Source: a bacterium BMS3Bbin10 (GTDB lineage Bacteria; Pseudomonadota; Alphaproteobacteria; Rhizobiales; Methyloligellaceae). Taken from it: a stretch of DNA of 64,000 nucleotides. The first letter of the stretch is position 1. Each line of letters opens with the position of its first letter. Positions 1 through 9,853 of this stretch are shown here, piece after piece. The position numbers and the translations under genes were made by a program. Under the pieces are notes generated by a model that made no database searches, was not told the DNA's origin, and was given only the letters and a program-made list of their open reading frames with translations. The stretch lies in contig BDTT01000113.1 of NCBI GenBank assembly GCA_002897995.1, forward strand, positions 33,932 to 97,931. The letters run 5' to 3'.

Positions 1-2292
1 CGCAACCGCCATGGCGGACCAGGCTTCGCTCACCGAACAGAACTGAACGTCCAGTTTGCTCCAGTGAACCTGGTGGCAGAATTCCATATGCCGCATGACG
101 GCTGCCGCATTGGCGGTGGTGACGGTGATGAAATAATGATTTTCCGCCAGCCGCGAAACGGTGCCGTCGTCGAACACCATGGCGTCCTCGCGCAGCATCA
201 CCCCGTAGCGCGCGCGGCCAATTTTCATTTTTGAAAAGCCGCCCGTATAGAGCCGGTCGAGAAACGCGCCCGCATCGGGGCCTTTGAGTTCAATCTTGCC
301 GAGTGTGGAGACATCAACCATCCCCACCCGCGTCCTGACGGCGGTCACCTCGCGATTGACGGCGGCCGCAAAGTCCTCGCCACCTCGCGGATAATAATAG
401 GGACGCATCCACAGCCCGGCCTGGGTAAACACCGCGCCGTGTTTCTCATGCCAGTCCTGCATGGCGCTGTAGCGCACCGGCGCAAATTCGCCCGCGCGCC
501 TCTGCCCGGCGAGCGCACCGAGCGCAACCGCGGAGTAAAGCGGGCGGAAGGTCGTCGTGCCGGTCTCGTCGAGGGTTCTGCCCTGCAACTCCGCCAGAAT
601 GCCGAGCGCGTTCACATTGGAGAGCTTGCCCTGATCGGTAGCCATGCCGAGAGTGGTGTAGCGTTTCGCCTGGTCGGCGTGGCCGAAGCCTTCGCGCTGC
701 GCCAGCTCCAGATCGCAAACCGTAACGTCATTCTGCAAATCGACGAAACTTTTGGCGCCGCTCGAGAGCTCTTGCGGCAGGCGCCAGAGGGGCGTCACCC
801 CATAGGCCTGCGTGCCCTCAAGCGCGGGAAGGATTGCCTTCCCCCTTGCGCGGAAGCCGCACGCGCCGGCGGCGTTGCGTCCAGCCCCGGCGGCATCGCT
901 CAAGGCGGATCCCAAATCGAATATGCCCGCCGCGCCGCCCGCCACATGCGCCCCCTCGCCCGGGTCTGGCATCGTGTAGGCGGCAATTGCGTTATCCCAG
1001 GCCGGTTTGCGCCCGAGATGGGAGAGCAGATGGGTGGTCGGATTCCACCCCCCCGAAATGCAGATGAGATCGCAGCGCCTCGGCTGCCCGCCGATATGTC
1101 CCGCATCGCCGTTCAATGGGGCGATTATGGCGGAGTGGACATGTTTGCGCCCGCCCGTATCGATAATGGCGTGACCGTAGTGGACATCGACACTGGCCGG
1201 GAGCATTTCCGCGCCCGCGGCTTTTTCCCTTGTGTCGACAACCGCGACCGCCGCCCCGGCCCGCGCCAGATCGCGGGCCGTGAGATAGGCGTCGTCATTA
1301 TTGGTGAAAACCAGGACTTCGCGCCCCGGCAGAACGCCATAGCGGTTCAGATAGCTGCGCGCGGCGCCCGCTAGCATGATGCCCGGCCGGTCGTTATTGG
1401 CGAATATGAGCGGCCGCTCGATCGCCCCGGCGGCGCAGATGAATTGTTTGGCATGAATTGTCCAGAAGCGCTGGCGCGGGAGGCCGCCCGTTTCGCCCAA
1501 ATGGTCGCTCACCCGCTCGAGCGCGCCGAATGTCATTCCGTCATAGCGCCCGAAAACGCTTGTGCGCGCCAGAATGCGCACATTCTCCATCCCGCCTAAT
1601 TCGCCAGCAACCGCCCCGGCCCACGCCGCGCCGCCCTTGCCGTCAATCTCCAGTTGCTCATCGGCGAGATGCCCGCCAGGCTCCGCCCGCTCGTCAACCA
1701 GCAGGACACGCGCACCGGCGCGCGCGGCTTCGCGCGCCGCGACAAGGCCCGCGGGACCCGCGCCGGCGACCAGCACATCGGCGTGCAAATGGCCATGCTC
1801 ATAGCGATCCGGATCGGGCGCATCGGCAAGCCTGCCCAGCCCGGCGGCGCGCCGAATAATAGGCTCGTAAAGCCGGTACCAGAAGGCGCGCGGCCACATG
1901 AATGTCTTGTAGTAAAAGCCCGCCGGGAAAAACGGCTTCAATGCCGAGGTGACCGCCATCAGATCGAAACCCAGCGACGGCCAGCGGTTCTGGCTGCGCG
2001 CCTCAAGGCCATCGAACAGCTCTATGGTGGTCGCCGGGACATTGGGTTCGCTGCGCCCGCCCCGGCCCAGCGTCACCAGCGCATTGGGCTCTTCAGGTCC
2101 AGCGGTGTAAATGCCGCGCGGGCGGTGATATTTGAAGCCGCGGCCGGTGAGATGCACGCCATTGGCGAGGAGGGCCGAGGCCAGGGTGTCGCCGGGGTGG
2201 CCGGTGAGGGCCCGCCCGTCAAAGGTGAAGCGCAGTGCGCGGGAGCGCTCGACAAGCCCGCCTTCGGGCAATCTGTGACTCTGGCGGCTCAT
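1..2292 (-). CDS. soxA: Sarcosine oxidase alpha subunit (C-terminus truncated by window edge)
   Basis: Manual minus-strand translation MSRQSHRLPEGGLVERSRALRFTFDGRALTGHPGDTLASALLANG..., FAD/NAD motif VLVAGAGPAGLVAAREAARAGARVLLVDE and aminomethyltransferase-like C-terminus; not listed as one ORF in the track because it is open at the edge. Confidence 0.9.
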   Translation of the reverse strand, partial: MSRQSHRLPEGGLVERSRALRFTFDGRALTGHPGDTLASALLANGVHLTGRGFKYHRPRGIYTAGPEEPNALVTLGRGGRSEPNVPATTIELFDGLEARSQNRWPSLGFDLMAVTSALKPFFPAGFYYKTFMWPRAFWYRLYEPIIRRAAGLGRLADAPDPDRYEHGHLHADVLVAGAGPAGLVAAREAARAGARVLLVDERAEPGGHLADEQLEIDGKGGAAWAGAVAGELGGMENVRILARTSVFGRYDGMTFGALERVSDHLGETGGLPRQRFWTIHAKQFICAAGAIERPLIFANNDRPGIMLAGAARSYLNRYGVLPGREVLVFTNNDDAYLTARDLARAGAAVAVVDTREKAAGAEMLPASVDVHYGHAIIDTGGRKHVHSAIIAPLNGDAGHIGGQPRRCDLICISGGWNPTTHLLSHLGRKPAWDNAIAAYTMPDPGEGAHVAGGAAGIFDLGSALSDAAGAGRNAAGACGFRARGKAILPALEGTQAYGVTPLWRLPQELSSGAKSFVDLQNDVTVCDLELAQREGFGHADQAKRYTTLGMATDQGKLSNVNALGILAELQGRTLDETGTTTFRPLYSAVALGALAGQRRAGEFAPVRYSAMQDWHEKHGAVFTQAGLWMRPYYYPRGGEDFAAAVNREVTAVRTRVGMVDVSTLGKIELKGPDAGAFLDRLYTGGFSKMKIGRARYGVMLREDAMVFDDGTVSRLAENHYFITVTTANAAAVMRHMEFCHQVHWSKLDVQFCSVSEAWSAMAVA

Positions 2293-2567
2293 TTCTTGCC
2301 CTCCCGCATTTGCGGGGCGGCCAGGGCGACATGCTCAATCTCGTGGGTCACCGTATCGCGCGTCACGATGAGCCAGCAGCGGCACCCGGACCCATGGTGC
2401 CAGTATTCCCTGTGCCGCCCGGCGGGATTTTTGCGCAGATACACATAGTCCATCCAGGTTTCGAGACCGGCGGCCTCGGGCGCTTTGGGCCGTGTTTTGG
2501 CGGCATCGCCGCCATAGGTGAATTCGCTTAAGGGTCTTGGGCCGCACCAGGGGCAAGCTATGCGCAT
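2289..2567 (-). CDS. soxD: Sarcosine oxidase delta subunit
   Basis: MRIACPWCGPRPLSEFTYGGDA...YVYLRKNPAGRHREYWHHGSGCRCWL, typical SoxD; start trimmed from the longer ORF. Confidence 0.9.
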   Translation of the reverse strand: MRIACPWCGPRPLSEFTYGGDAAKTRPKAPEAAGLETWMDYVYLRKNPAGRHREYWHHGSGCRCWLIVTRDTVTHEIEHVALAAPQMREGKK

Positions 2568-2577
2568 TTGCCGCTCC

Positions 2578-3834
2578 TCAGTGCCTGCCGGGGCACGGAC
2601 CGGCCCCGTTTTCATTGATGACAAGCCCGGTCTCGAAGCGCGAAAGCGTAAAACCGGACGCCAGTTCATGGGGCGCGTCATTGGCGATGAGATGGGCCAT
2701 GGTCCAGCCCGAAGCAGGCGTGCCCTTGAAGCCGCCATAGCACCAGCCGCCATTGAAATAGAGACCCTTTACGGGCGTCTTCGTGATGATCGGGCTGCCG
2801 TCCATGGTCATGTCGTTGATGCCGCCCCAATGGCGCAGCAGGCGCAGGCGCGAGAAACAGGGCATGAAGGACGCGGCGGCGGCCGCCACGTCCTCCAGCG
2901 CCTCCATATTGCCGCGCTGGGCATAGCTGTTATAGCCGTCGAGAGAACCGTTGAAGACAAGCCCGCCCTTGTCCGACTGGACGACGGCGAAATGGGCCGC
3001 GCCGAAACTGACAACCGTATCGAGAACGGGTTTGACCGGCTCGGTGACGAAGGATTGCAGCACATGGCTCTCGATGGGCAGCCGCAACCCGGCCATGCCG
3101 GCCACCAGGGTCGAGTGCCCGGCGACGATAATGGCGACCTTTTTGGCCCTGATGGAGCCGCGGTTTGTCTCCACTGCGCGCACGCGGCCCTTGCCGGTTT
3201 TGATGCCGGTCACTTCGCAATTCTGGATGATGTCGACGCCGCGCGCATCGGCGCTGCGGGCATAGCCCCAGGCGACGGCGTCATGGCGCACGCTTCCACC
3301 ACGCGGCTGAAGCAGGCCGCCAAGTATGGGGAAGCGTGCGCTGGGAGAAAAGTCGATGATCGGCACCAGCTTGCGCACTTCTTCGCGGCCGAGCAGCACC
3401 GCATCGACGCCATTCAGCCGCATGGAATTGCCGCGCCGGATGGCGGCGTCGCGCTGCGCGGGGGTATGGAAGGTGACGAGTACGCCGCGCTGGCTCAGCA
3501 TCACATTGTAATTGAGGTCGCCCGAGAGCCCTTCCCACAGTTTGAGCGAATGCTCGTTGAAGGCAATATTGTCCGGGCACAGGTAATTGGAGCGCACAAT
3601 CGTCGTGTTGCGCCCGACATTGCCGTTGCCGAGATAACTCTTCTCCAGCACGGCCACATTGGTCACCCCGTGATTGCGCGCCAGATAATGTGCCGTTGCC
3701 AGGCCATGCCCGCCGCCGCCGATGATAACCACGTCATAGGCGGGTTTGGGTTCGGGCTCGCGCCAGACCCGGGGCCAGCGCCTGTGGCCCGTGAAGGCAT
3801 TGCGAATGAGCGACACGGCGGAATAGCGCATCAC
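2578..3834 (-). CDS. soxB: Sarcosine oxidase beta subunit (FAD-dependent)
   Basis: 418 aa, DVVIIGGGGHGLATAHYLARNHGVTNVAVLEKSYLGNGNVGRNTTIVRSNY. Confidence 0.92.
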   Translation of the reverse strand: MMRYSAVSLIRNAFTGHRRWPRVWREPEPKPAYDVVIIGGGGHGLATAHYLARNHGVTNVAVLEKSYLGNGNVGRNTTIVRSNYLCPDNIAFNEHSLKLWEGLSGDLNYNVMLSQRGVLVTFHTPAQRDAAIRRGNSMRLNGVDAVLLGREEVRKLVPIIDFSPSARFPILGGLLQPRGGSVRHDAVAWGYARSADARGVDIIQNCEVTGIKTGKGRVRAVETNRGSIRAKKVAIIVAGHSTLVAGMAGLRLPIESHVLQSFVTEPVKPVLDTVVSFGAAHFAVVQSDKGGLVFNGSLDGYNSYAQRGNMEALEDVAAAAASFMPCFSRLRLLRHWGGINDMTMDGSPIITKTPVKGLYFNGGWCYGGFKGTPASGWTMAHLIANDAPHELASGFTLSRFETGLVINENGAGPCPGRH

Positions 3835-5213
3835 CCTTCGCCCCTCAAAATTCCGCTCACGGAGTCCGCGCGCTCAATGCTCCAGAGAGCGGACAGGAGC
3901 GTTTCGCAGCGCTCGCGCGGCCACCCGGCAAAGTCGCAGCAGTCGCGGAATTTTTCCGACAGCGCTTCATCGCTCAGCGGATTTTCAGGCATTCCGGCCG
4001 GCGCACCCAGGAAACCCGACACTTCGCGCCCCTCCCGCGTCACAAGTGTTACGCGCGCACATTCAGGATAGCGGGGCTGATACTCTTCACCGTTCAGATC
4101 TTCGGCTTCGGCCATCTCCACGCGTTCCATGGCGGCGCGCAGCCGTGCATCGGCAAGGCTTTCAGCGGAAATCTGCCCCGGCCCGAGCGCGCCATAGGCC
4201 AGGATGCAGCCAATCGCAAAGGGCATCGAGAACTGCGCCTGCGCGGGGGTGGCGGGCGTATCGTGCACCAGGCTGATCTTGACGAGGCGGGGCACCTCGC
4301 AGCGCACGGACGCGATATGCTCGCGGTCCAGTTTATTTTCCGCGATTAAAGTCCCGGTGAGTTCCATTGCCGCCTGCGCGGCGGAACACACCGGGTGACG
4401 CTTGATGGCGATACCCGGTTCCATCAAGCGCCATGTCTGGCCCAACTCTTCAAGACCGGCCGCATCCGCCCTGCCCTCATTCATCAGCGCCAGAAGCCCG
4501 CGCGGGTCCTCGAAGACCTGGAGCGGAGCGCTGTGGCCCTGTGCGGCAAGCAATGCGGACTCAACCCCAAGGCGGGCGGCCTGCCCGGCGAGAATGGGCT
4601 TGGCGTCGGTGCCGAGCATGGCGACCATGCCATGGGCTCCAAGCGCGGCCAGCGCGATCGCGCGCGCGGTAGCGTCCGCGTCCAGTCCCCCGGCTTTGGC
4701 GGCGCCCGCCGCCGCGCCGATGGCGCCAAGCGTGCCGGTGGCCCACCAGCCGCGCATATAGTGAGTGTCGGTGAGCGTCAGCCCCAGCGCATAGGCGGCT
4801 TCCGATCCGGCAATAAAGGCTTCCAGAAATTGCCCGCCCGCAATGTCCGCCTGCTGCGCCGCGGCCAGCACGGCGGGGAGGACAATGGTCGAGCCATGAA
4901 GCACGCCGGCATAGCTTGTGTCGTCGAAGTCGAGGGCATGGGCGGCGGTGCCGTTGGCCAGCGCCGCACCGAGGGCCGATGCGCTGTGCGCCGTGCCGAG
5001 CAGGGTGCAGGCTCCCGATCCATACTGGCCCGAGACATGCGCGCGGAGCCGTTCGGCCACCCCCGTCCGGCTGCCGGCAATGGCAACGGCGCTGGTATCG
5101 ATAATGCAGCGCCGGGCGACGTGAAGCGCCGCTTCGGGCACATGGCTCAGCGAAAGGCCCGAGACCCATGCGCCGAGACGCTCTGCAATGCCTGCTGAAT
5201 GGACTTTACGCAC
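3831..5213 (-). CDS. MmgE/PrpD family protein
   Basis: 460 aa; HALDFDDTSYAGVLHGSTIVLPAVLAAAQ motif of the MmgE/PrpD family; overlaps soxB by 4 bp. Confidence 0.85.
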   Translation of the reverse strand: MRKVHSAGIAERLGAWVSGLSLSHVPEAALHVARRCIIDTSAVAIAGSRTGVAERLRAHVSGQYGSGACTLLGTAHSASALGAALANGTAAHALDFDDTSYAGVLHGSTIVLPAVLAAAQQADIAGGQFLEAFIAGSEAAYALGLTLTDTHYMRGWWATGTLGAIGAAAGAAKAGGLDADATARAIALAALGAHGMVAMLGTDAKPILAGQAARLGVESALLAAQGHSAPLQVFEDPRGLLALMNEGRADAAGLEELGQTWRLMEPGIAIKRHPVCSAAQAAMELTGTLIAENKLDREHIASVRCEVPRLVKISLVHDTPATPAQAQFSMPFAIGCILAYGALGPGQISAESLADARLRAAMERVEMAEAEDLNGEEYQPRYPECARVTLVTREGREVSGFLGAPAGMPENPLSDEALSEKFRDCCDFAGWPRERCETLLSALWSIERADSVSGILRGEG

Positions 5214-5241
5214 GCGCCCCGTTCCCGGCCCTTGATTCTAT

Positions 5242-5259
5242 TTGAAACATATGTTTCAA
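5242..5259. promoter_or_regulatory. Perfect 18-bp palindrome TTGAAACATATGTTTCAA in divergent intergenic region
   Basis: Read directly; lies between the minus-strand sox/MmgE genes and the plus-strand RpiR regulator. Confidence 0.6.
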
Positions 5260-5316
5260 TTATGATTAGACAATAATACATATATTACGAGTAAGACAAT
5301 CAAGTCCATTGGCAAA

Positions 5317-6213
5317 TTGGGAAAACGCCAGTTGCAGACAGTAGAATCGATACAGGACCGGGTCATGACCCGGATGGACGAGCTCAGCCCGAAATTGCGG
5401 AGCGCGGCCGAGTTTGTCGTGGCGCACCCCGATGAGGTCGCGACGCGCACGCTCCGCCAGGTCGCCAAGGCGGCGAAGCTGACCCCGCCGACCCTGTCGC
5501 GGCTCGCCCGCGCGCTCGACTGCGACACTTACGAGGATTTGCGCGAAATCTGCCGCGGCGAGCTGAAGCGCCGCAACCGCGTCCTCGCCGACAAGGCGCA
5601 GGAGCTGTTGCAGCTCTCATCGGGCAATGGCCAGGCGGGCAAACCCGGCGTGTTTCTGGTTCAGGCCCGCTCGGCCATGGAAAACGTTCAGGAACTGATG
5701 GAGACGATTGAACTGGACAGGCTGCGCGCGGCGGCCGACGCCCTCGCCAATGCCCGCAAGGTTGTGCTGCTCGGCGCCACCAGCGGGCTGGCCATGGTCA
5801 GCTATTTCCGCTGCATGGCGAGCATGGCATTCGATAACTGGCGGGTCGCGGGAGCCGACGGCGCTTTCTGGGCGACGGAGATCGCCAAGCTCGGACCTGA
5901 AGATGCGGTCTTTTTCGTTTCACTGCGGCCCTATGCGGACCAGCCGGTTCGCGCGGCGCAGATCGCCGCCGAGACCGGGGCGCAGATAATAGCGGTTACC
6001 GACAGCCTCAAGTCTCCCCATGCCCGTGTCGCGACGCACTGTTTCATCGTGGAGACCCAGAGCCCGCAATTTTTCCCCTCTCATGTGGCGCCGCTGGTGC
6101 TGATCGAGGGCCTGATGGGCATGGTCGTGCGGCGCGCCGGGAAGCAGGCCGCCGCGCGCATACAGTCGTCAGAATCAACGGGACATGTATTGCAGGAGTA
6201 TTGGGTCACTTAG
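5317..6213 (+). CDS. MurR/RpiR family transcriptional regulator
   Basis: HTH_6 N-terminus plus SIS domain (KVVLLGATSGLAMVSYFRCMASMAF). Confidence 0.85.
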   Translation: MGKRQLQTVESIQDRVMTRMDELSPKLRSAAEFVVAHPDEVATRTLRQVAKAAKLTPPTLSRLARALDCDTYEDLREICRGELKRRNRVLADKAQELLQLSSGNGQAGKPGVFLVQARSAMENVQELMETIELDRLRAAADALANARKVVLLGATSGLAMVSYFRCMASMAFDNWRVAGADGAFWATEIAKLGPEDAVFFVSLRPYADQPVRAAQIAAETGAQIIAVTDSLKSPHARVATHCFIVETQSPQFFPSHVAPLVLIEGLMGMVVRRAGKQAAARIQSSESTGHVLQEYWVT

Positions 6214-6426
6214 GCGGCCCGGCAAAAATAGAGAGTCGACATCTCAGGGGTTTGAGGAGACTATTTTTTCTACGAATACCCGGTCAGGAGCAAAAATCCA
6301 TTTTTCCGGCCGGGGGTTTAGCTGGTGCCGCGATCGATTGAAAATGCCGAATGGCAGCATGACCGCAGCACTGAAATTTTGCAGGGGCCGAAGTTGGCCC
6401 GAATTTCGAGTAGGGAGGAAGTCAGC

Positions 6427-7272
6427 ATGAAGTTGAAAAAGACAGCCATTATCGCCGGCGTGGCGGCGGCGCTCACCCTGGGCGTTGCGATGACGAAGGC
6501 GGATCAGGCCTATGCCGGAAACGACCGTTTCAAAAAAGTTCTGGCGCGCGGCGAACTCGTCGTCGGCGTCAAGGCCGACTACAAGCCCTGGGGCTTTCGC
6601 GATTCCAGCGGCAAGATCGTCGGCATGGAAATCGACATGGCCCAGGACGTCGCCAAGGCGATGGGCGTCAAGCTGAAGCTCATTCCGGTGCAGTCGTCGA
6701 ACCGCATGCAGTTCCTGCAGCAGGGCAAGATCGATCTGATGATCGCGACCATGTCGGACAAGGCCAACCGCCGCAAGGTCGTTGGCATCGTTGACCCCAA
6801 TTACTACACCTCCGGCACCAATGTTCTGGCCAAGAAGGGCGTGGTCAAACAGTGGTCGGATTTGAAGGGCAAGCCCGTTTGCGGCAAGCAGGGCGCCTTC
6901 TACAACAAACAGGTGTCCAGCCGCTATGGCGCCAAGATCGTCGCTTTTGTCGGCAACGCGGAAGCCAAGCAGGCGCTGCGCGACGGCAAATGCGTGGCTT
7001 GGGTCTATGACGATTCATCGATCATGGCCGACCTGGCGTCGGGTCAGTATAATGACTATGAAATGCCGATGAAGACGGAAGACGACACCCCCTGGGGTCT
7101 CGCGGTTCCGCTGGATGAAAAGGGGAGCATCTGGGGAAATTTCATGTCCGGCATGATCTATAACTGGCACCGTACTGGCCGGCTCATCGAGCTTGAGAAG
7201 AAGTGGGGCATCCAGCCCACCGCCTATCTCGTGACAATGAAGAAGAAGTTCGAAGCCTACCAGCCTAAATAG
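6427..7272 (+). CDS. Polar amino acid ABC transporter substrate-binding protein
   Basis: Signal peptide MKLKKTAIIAGVAAALTLGVAMTKADQAYA then SBP_bac_3 fold (GELVVGVKADYKPWGFRDSSGKIVGMEIDMAQDVAKAMG). Confidence 0.9.
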   Translation: MKLKKTAIIAGVAAALTLGVAMTKADQAYAGNDRFKKVLARGELVVGVKADYKPWGFRDSSGKIVGMEIDMAQDVAKAMGVKLKLIPVQSSNRMQFLQQGKIDLMIATMSDKANRRKVVGIVDPNYYTSGTNVLAKKGVVKQWSDLKGKPVCGKQGAFYNKQVSSRYGAKIVAFVGNAEAKQALRDGKCVAWVYDDSSIMADLASGQYNDYEMPMKTEDDTPWGLAVPLDEKGSIWGNFMSGMIYNWHRTGRLIELEKKWGIQPTAYLVTMKKKFEAYQPK

Positions 7273-7286
7273 GCAGGCAATGAATT

Positions 7287-7316
7287 GGCGCGGCTCCCGC
7301 ATGAGGGAGCCGCGCC
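7287..7316. promoter_or_regulatory. 12-bp perfect stem-loop between substrate-binding protein and permease genes
   Basis: GGCGCGGCTCCC-gcatga-GGGAGCCGCGCC. Confidence 0.65.
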
Positions 7317-7368
7317 GGATTCATCGGCGGAATTCCTTTGCCGGGCTTTTATAGGAGGGGGGTCGCTC

Positions 7369-8109
7369 TTGGAACTGTTCGGCGACTTTTTCAAACAGCT
7401 CTACGACACGACGGGCTGGAACTTTGTGATCTTTTACGATCAGGTCGAGTGGGACCGGTTCATCGCCGCCATCTGGACGACGATCAGGCTCATCATCGCC
7501 TGCCTGATCTTCAGCGTTATCGTCGGCTTCGCCGGAGCCTGGGCGCAGGGGGCGAAGTCCAGAATCATCCGTTACGGCATGGCCGGATATATCCAGTTCT
7601 TCCGCAACACGCCGCCCTTCGTGCAGATTCTTTTCTTCTATTTCGTGGTTGGAAACCTCACCCCCTCCTATGACGCGGGCGGCTATCAGCAGGCCTATAT
7701 TGGCAGTTTCGGCTGGGCGGTTATTTCACTGGGGTTTTTTGCCGGCGCCTTCAATACCGAAATTTTCCGCTCGGGCATCGAGGCCGTTCCTGAATCGACG
7801 GTCGAAGCAGCCTCCTCGCTGGGCTACACGCGGCTGCAATCCTACATCTATGTCGTCTTTCCGCTCGCTTTCAGGGTCTGCCTGCCGGCGCTCAACAACA
7901 ACCTCGTCAATCTGCTCAAGACCACGACGCTGGCCTATGGCATCGCGGTGCCTGAAATGATGTACACCGCCAACCAGATCTGGTCGGACAATGTCAATGT
8001 GCCGGAAATGATGATTGTCCTGTTTTTATTCTATGTCGGGCTGGTCGCCGTTCTGGTCTGGGGCATGCACCGGTGGGAGAAGGCCATGAAAATTCCGGGG
8101 TATGGCTGA
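7369..8109 (+). CDS. Amino acid ABC transporter permease
   Basis: HisM-type permease with EAA loop (EAVPESTVEAASSLGYTRLQSYIYVVFPLAFR); TTG start after AGGAGG proposed instead of ORF start 7285, which lies inside the hairpin. Confidence 0.85.
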   Translation: MELFGDFFKQLYDTTGWNFVIFYDQVEWDRFIAAIWTTIRLIIACLIFSVIVGFAGAWAQGAKSRIIRYGMAGYIQFFRNTPPFVQILFFYFVVGNLTPSYDAGGYQQAYIGSFGWAVISLGFFAGAFNTEIFRSGIEAVPESTVEAASSLGYTRLQSYIYVVFPLAFRVCLPALNNNLVNLLKTTTLAYGIAVPEMMYTANQIWSDNVNVPEMMIVLFLFYVGLVAVLVWGMHRWEKAMKIPGYG

Positions 8110-9044
8110 TGGCTGCGCCCGGAACCAGGGACGCCTCCGGCGATCGCACGGCCGCGATACCCGAAAAGAAACGAATGGATGTGCTGCTGCCCATCGCGCG
8201 CCGTCAGCAATCCCAGGCAATGATCGAACGGCTGGAAGGCACTTTCCGGCTCAATCTTCAGCCGCACCACGCCATCTGGATGCTGCTTCTGTTCGTGCTG
8301 ACCGTCGGCACCGCGCAGGCGCAGGCGCCCAAGGAGCTCATCAGCCCCATCGAGGCGCTGATCAAATGGATGCCGTTCATTCTGTGGGGGCAGGAAGGAA
8401 CGCTGAACGGTTTCGCGCTCAATCTCATGATCTCCTTTTTTGCCATGCTTTTCGGCACGGTTGCCGGCGTAACGCTCGGGCTGATGCAGATCTCACTGCT
8501 GCTGCCGGTGCGCAAGGGCTCCTGGCTCGTCACCCAGTTCTTCCGCAACTCGCCCTGGCTGGTGCTGCTGTTCACCATCATGCTGCTGTTTCCCTTCGAG
8601 ATCGATCTGGGTTTTGCGATCATTCCGGTTCCCGACTGGATGAAGGCGGTGATCGGATTTGCGCTGCCGGTGATGGCGAATATTTCCGAGGTCGTGCGCG
8701 GCGCGGTTCGCTCGCTGCCCACGGGCCAGTGGGAGTCCGCCGAGAGCCTGGCCTTCAGCCGGCGTCAGACCCTGTGGATGATCATTCTGCCGCAATGTTT
8801 CAAGCGGATGATCCCGCCGTGGATCAACTGGTACTGCATCCTGGCCATGGCGACGCCGCTGGCCTCGATCATGGGCGTTGAGGAATCCGTTTCCTACACG
8901 GCGCAGGCGATGAACGCGGAAGGCGACCGGCCGGAGCTGCTGCCCGTCTTCTATCTGTTCCTGCTGGTCATCTTTTTTGTCTACACCTACCCGATTGCGC
9001 GCTGGTCGATCCGGCTTGAGAAGAAGTTCACGATCAAGACGTAA
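8109..9044 (+). CDS. Amino acid ABC transporter permease
   Basis: ATGA overlap with upstream gene; permease motif [37 protein letters not shown]. Confidence 0.87.
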   Translation: MAAPGTRDASGDRTAAIPEKKRMDVLLPIARRQQSQAMIERLEGTFRLNLQPHHAIWMLLLFVLTVGTAQAQAPKELISPIEALIKWMPFILWGQEGTLNGFALNLMISFFAMLFGTVAGVTLGLMQISLLLPVRKGSWLVTQFFRNSPWLVLLFTIMLLFPFEIDLGFAIIPVPDWMKAVIGFALPVMANISEVVRGAVRSLPTGQWESAESLAFSRRQTLWMIILPQCFKRMIPPWINWYCILAMATPLASIMGVEESVSYTAQAMNAEGDRPELLPVFYLFLLVIFFVYTYPIARWSIRLEKKFTIKT

Positions 9045-9076
9045 CGGCGCCAGACCCTATAAGGGGAGTTCGAAAA

Positions 9077-9844
9077 ATGAGTGATGCGAAAAAAGCAGCC
9101 GGATGGACACCCGAACAGCCGATGGTCTCCATCAAGGACCTGCACAAGTCGTTCGGCGACCTGGAGGTGCTGAAGGGCATCTCGCTGGACGTCATGAAGG
9201 GCGAATGCATTTGCATCATCGGCCCGTCGGGGTCGGGAAAGTCGACGCTGATCCGCTGTGTGAACGCCCTCAACGACATCCAGAAGGGGTCCATTCTGGT
9301 CGAGGGCCAGGAGGTCAACGACCCCGACCTCGACAAGCTGGAATTGCGCAAGAAAGTCGGGATGGTGTTCCAGCAATATAATCTGTTTCCCCACAAGACG
9401 GCGATCGAAAACATCATGATGGCGCCGATCACGGTGCTCAAACAAGACAAGGAAGACGTCGCAAAGCACGCAAAAAGCCTCATCAGGAAGGTGCGCCTGG
9501 AGGGCAAGGAAGACAGCTACCCGGGCGAGCTTTCAGGGGGCCAGCAACAGCGCGTCGCCATCGCACGCGCACTCGCCATGACCCCCGATGTGATGCTGTT
9601 CGACGAGGTGACGGCGGCGCTCGATCCCGAAACCGTCAAGGAGGTGCTGGTCACCATCCAGGAGCTGGCCGAGGAGGGCATGACCTGCATTCTCGTGACC
9701 CACGAGATGGGCTTCGCCAAGGAGGTCGCGGACCATATCTATTTTACCGACCGCGGCGTGATCGTGGAGCATGGACCGCCCAAAACCTTCTTCAAGAAGG
9801 CCAAGGACCCCAGGACAAAGGAATTTCTGAGCCAGATCCTGTAG
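9077..9844 (+). CDS. Amino acid ABC transporter ATP-binding protein
   Basis: Walker [10 protein letters not shown], signature [16 protein letters not shown], Walker [15 protein letters not shown]. Confidence 0.95.
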   Translation: MSDAKKAAGWTPEQPMVSIKDLHKSFGDLEVLKGISLDVMKGECICIIGPSGSGKSTLIRCVNALNDIQKGSILVEGQEVNDPDLDKLELRKKVGMVFQQYNLFPHKTAIENIMMAPITVLKQDKEDVAKHAKSLIRKVRLEGKEDSYPGELSGGQQQRVAIARALAMTPDVMLFDEVTAALDPETVKEVLVTIQELAEEGMTCILVTHEMGFAKEVADHIYFTDRGVIVEHGPPKTFFKKAKDPRTKEFLSQIL

Positions 9845-9853
9845 AGTGCCCGC

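Noticed and set aside
439-1374. 311-aa plus-strand ORF and other small ORFs at the left edge
   Set aside because: Region translates cleanly on the minus strand as sarcosine oxidase alpha.
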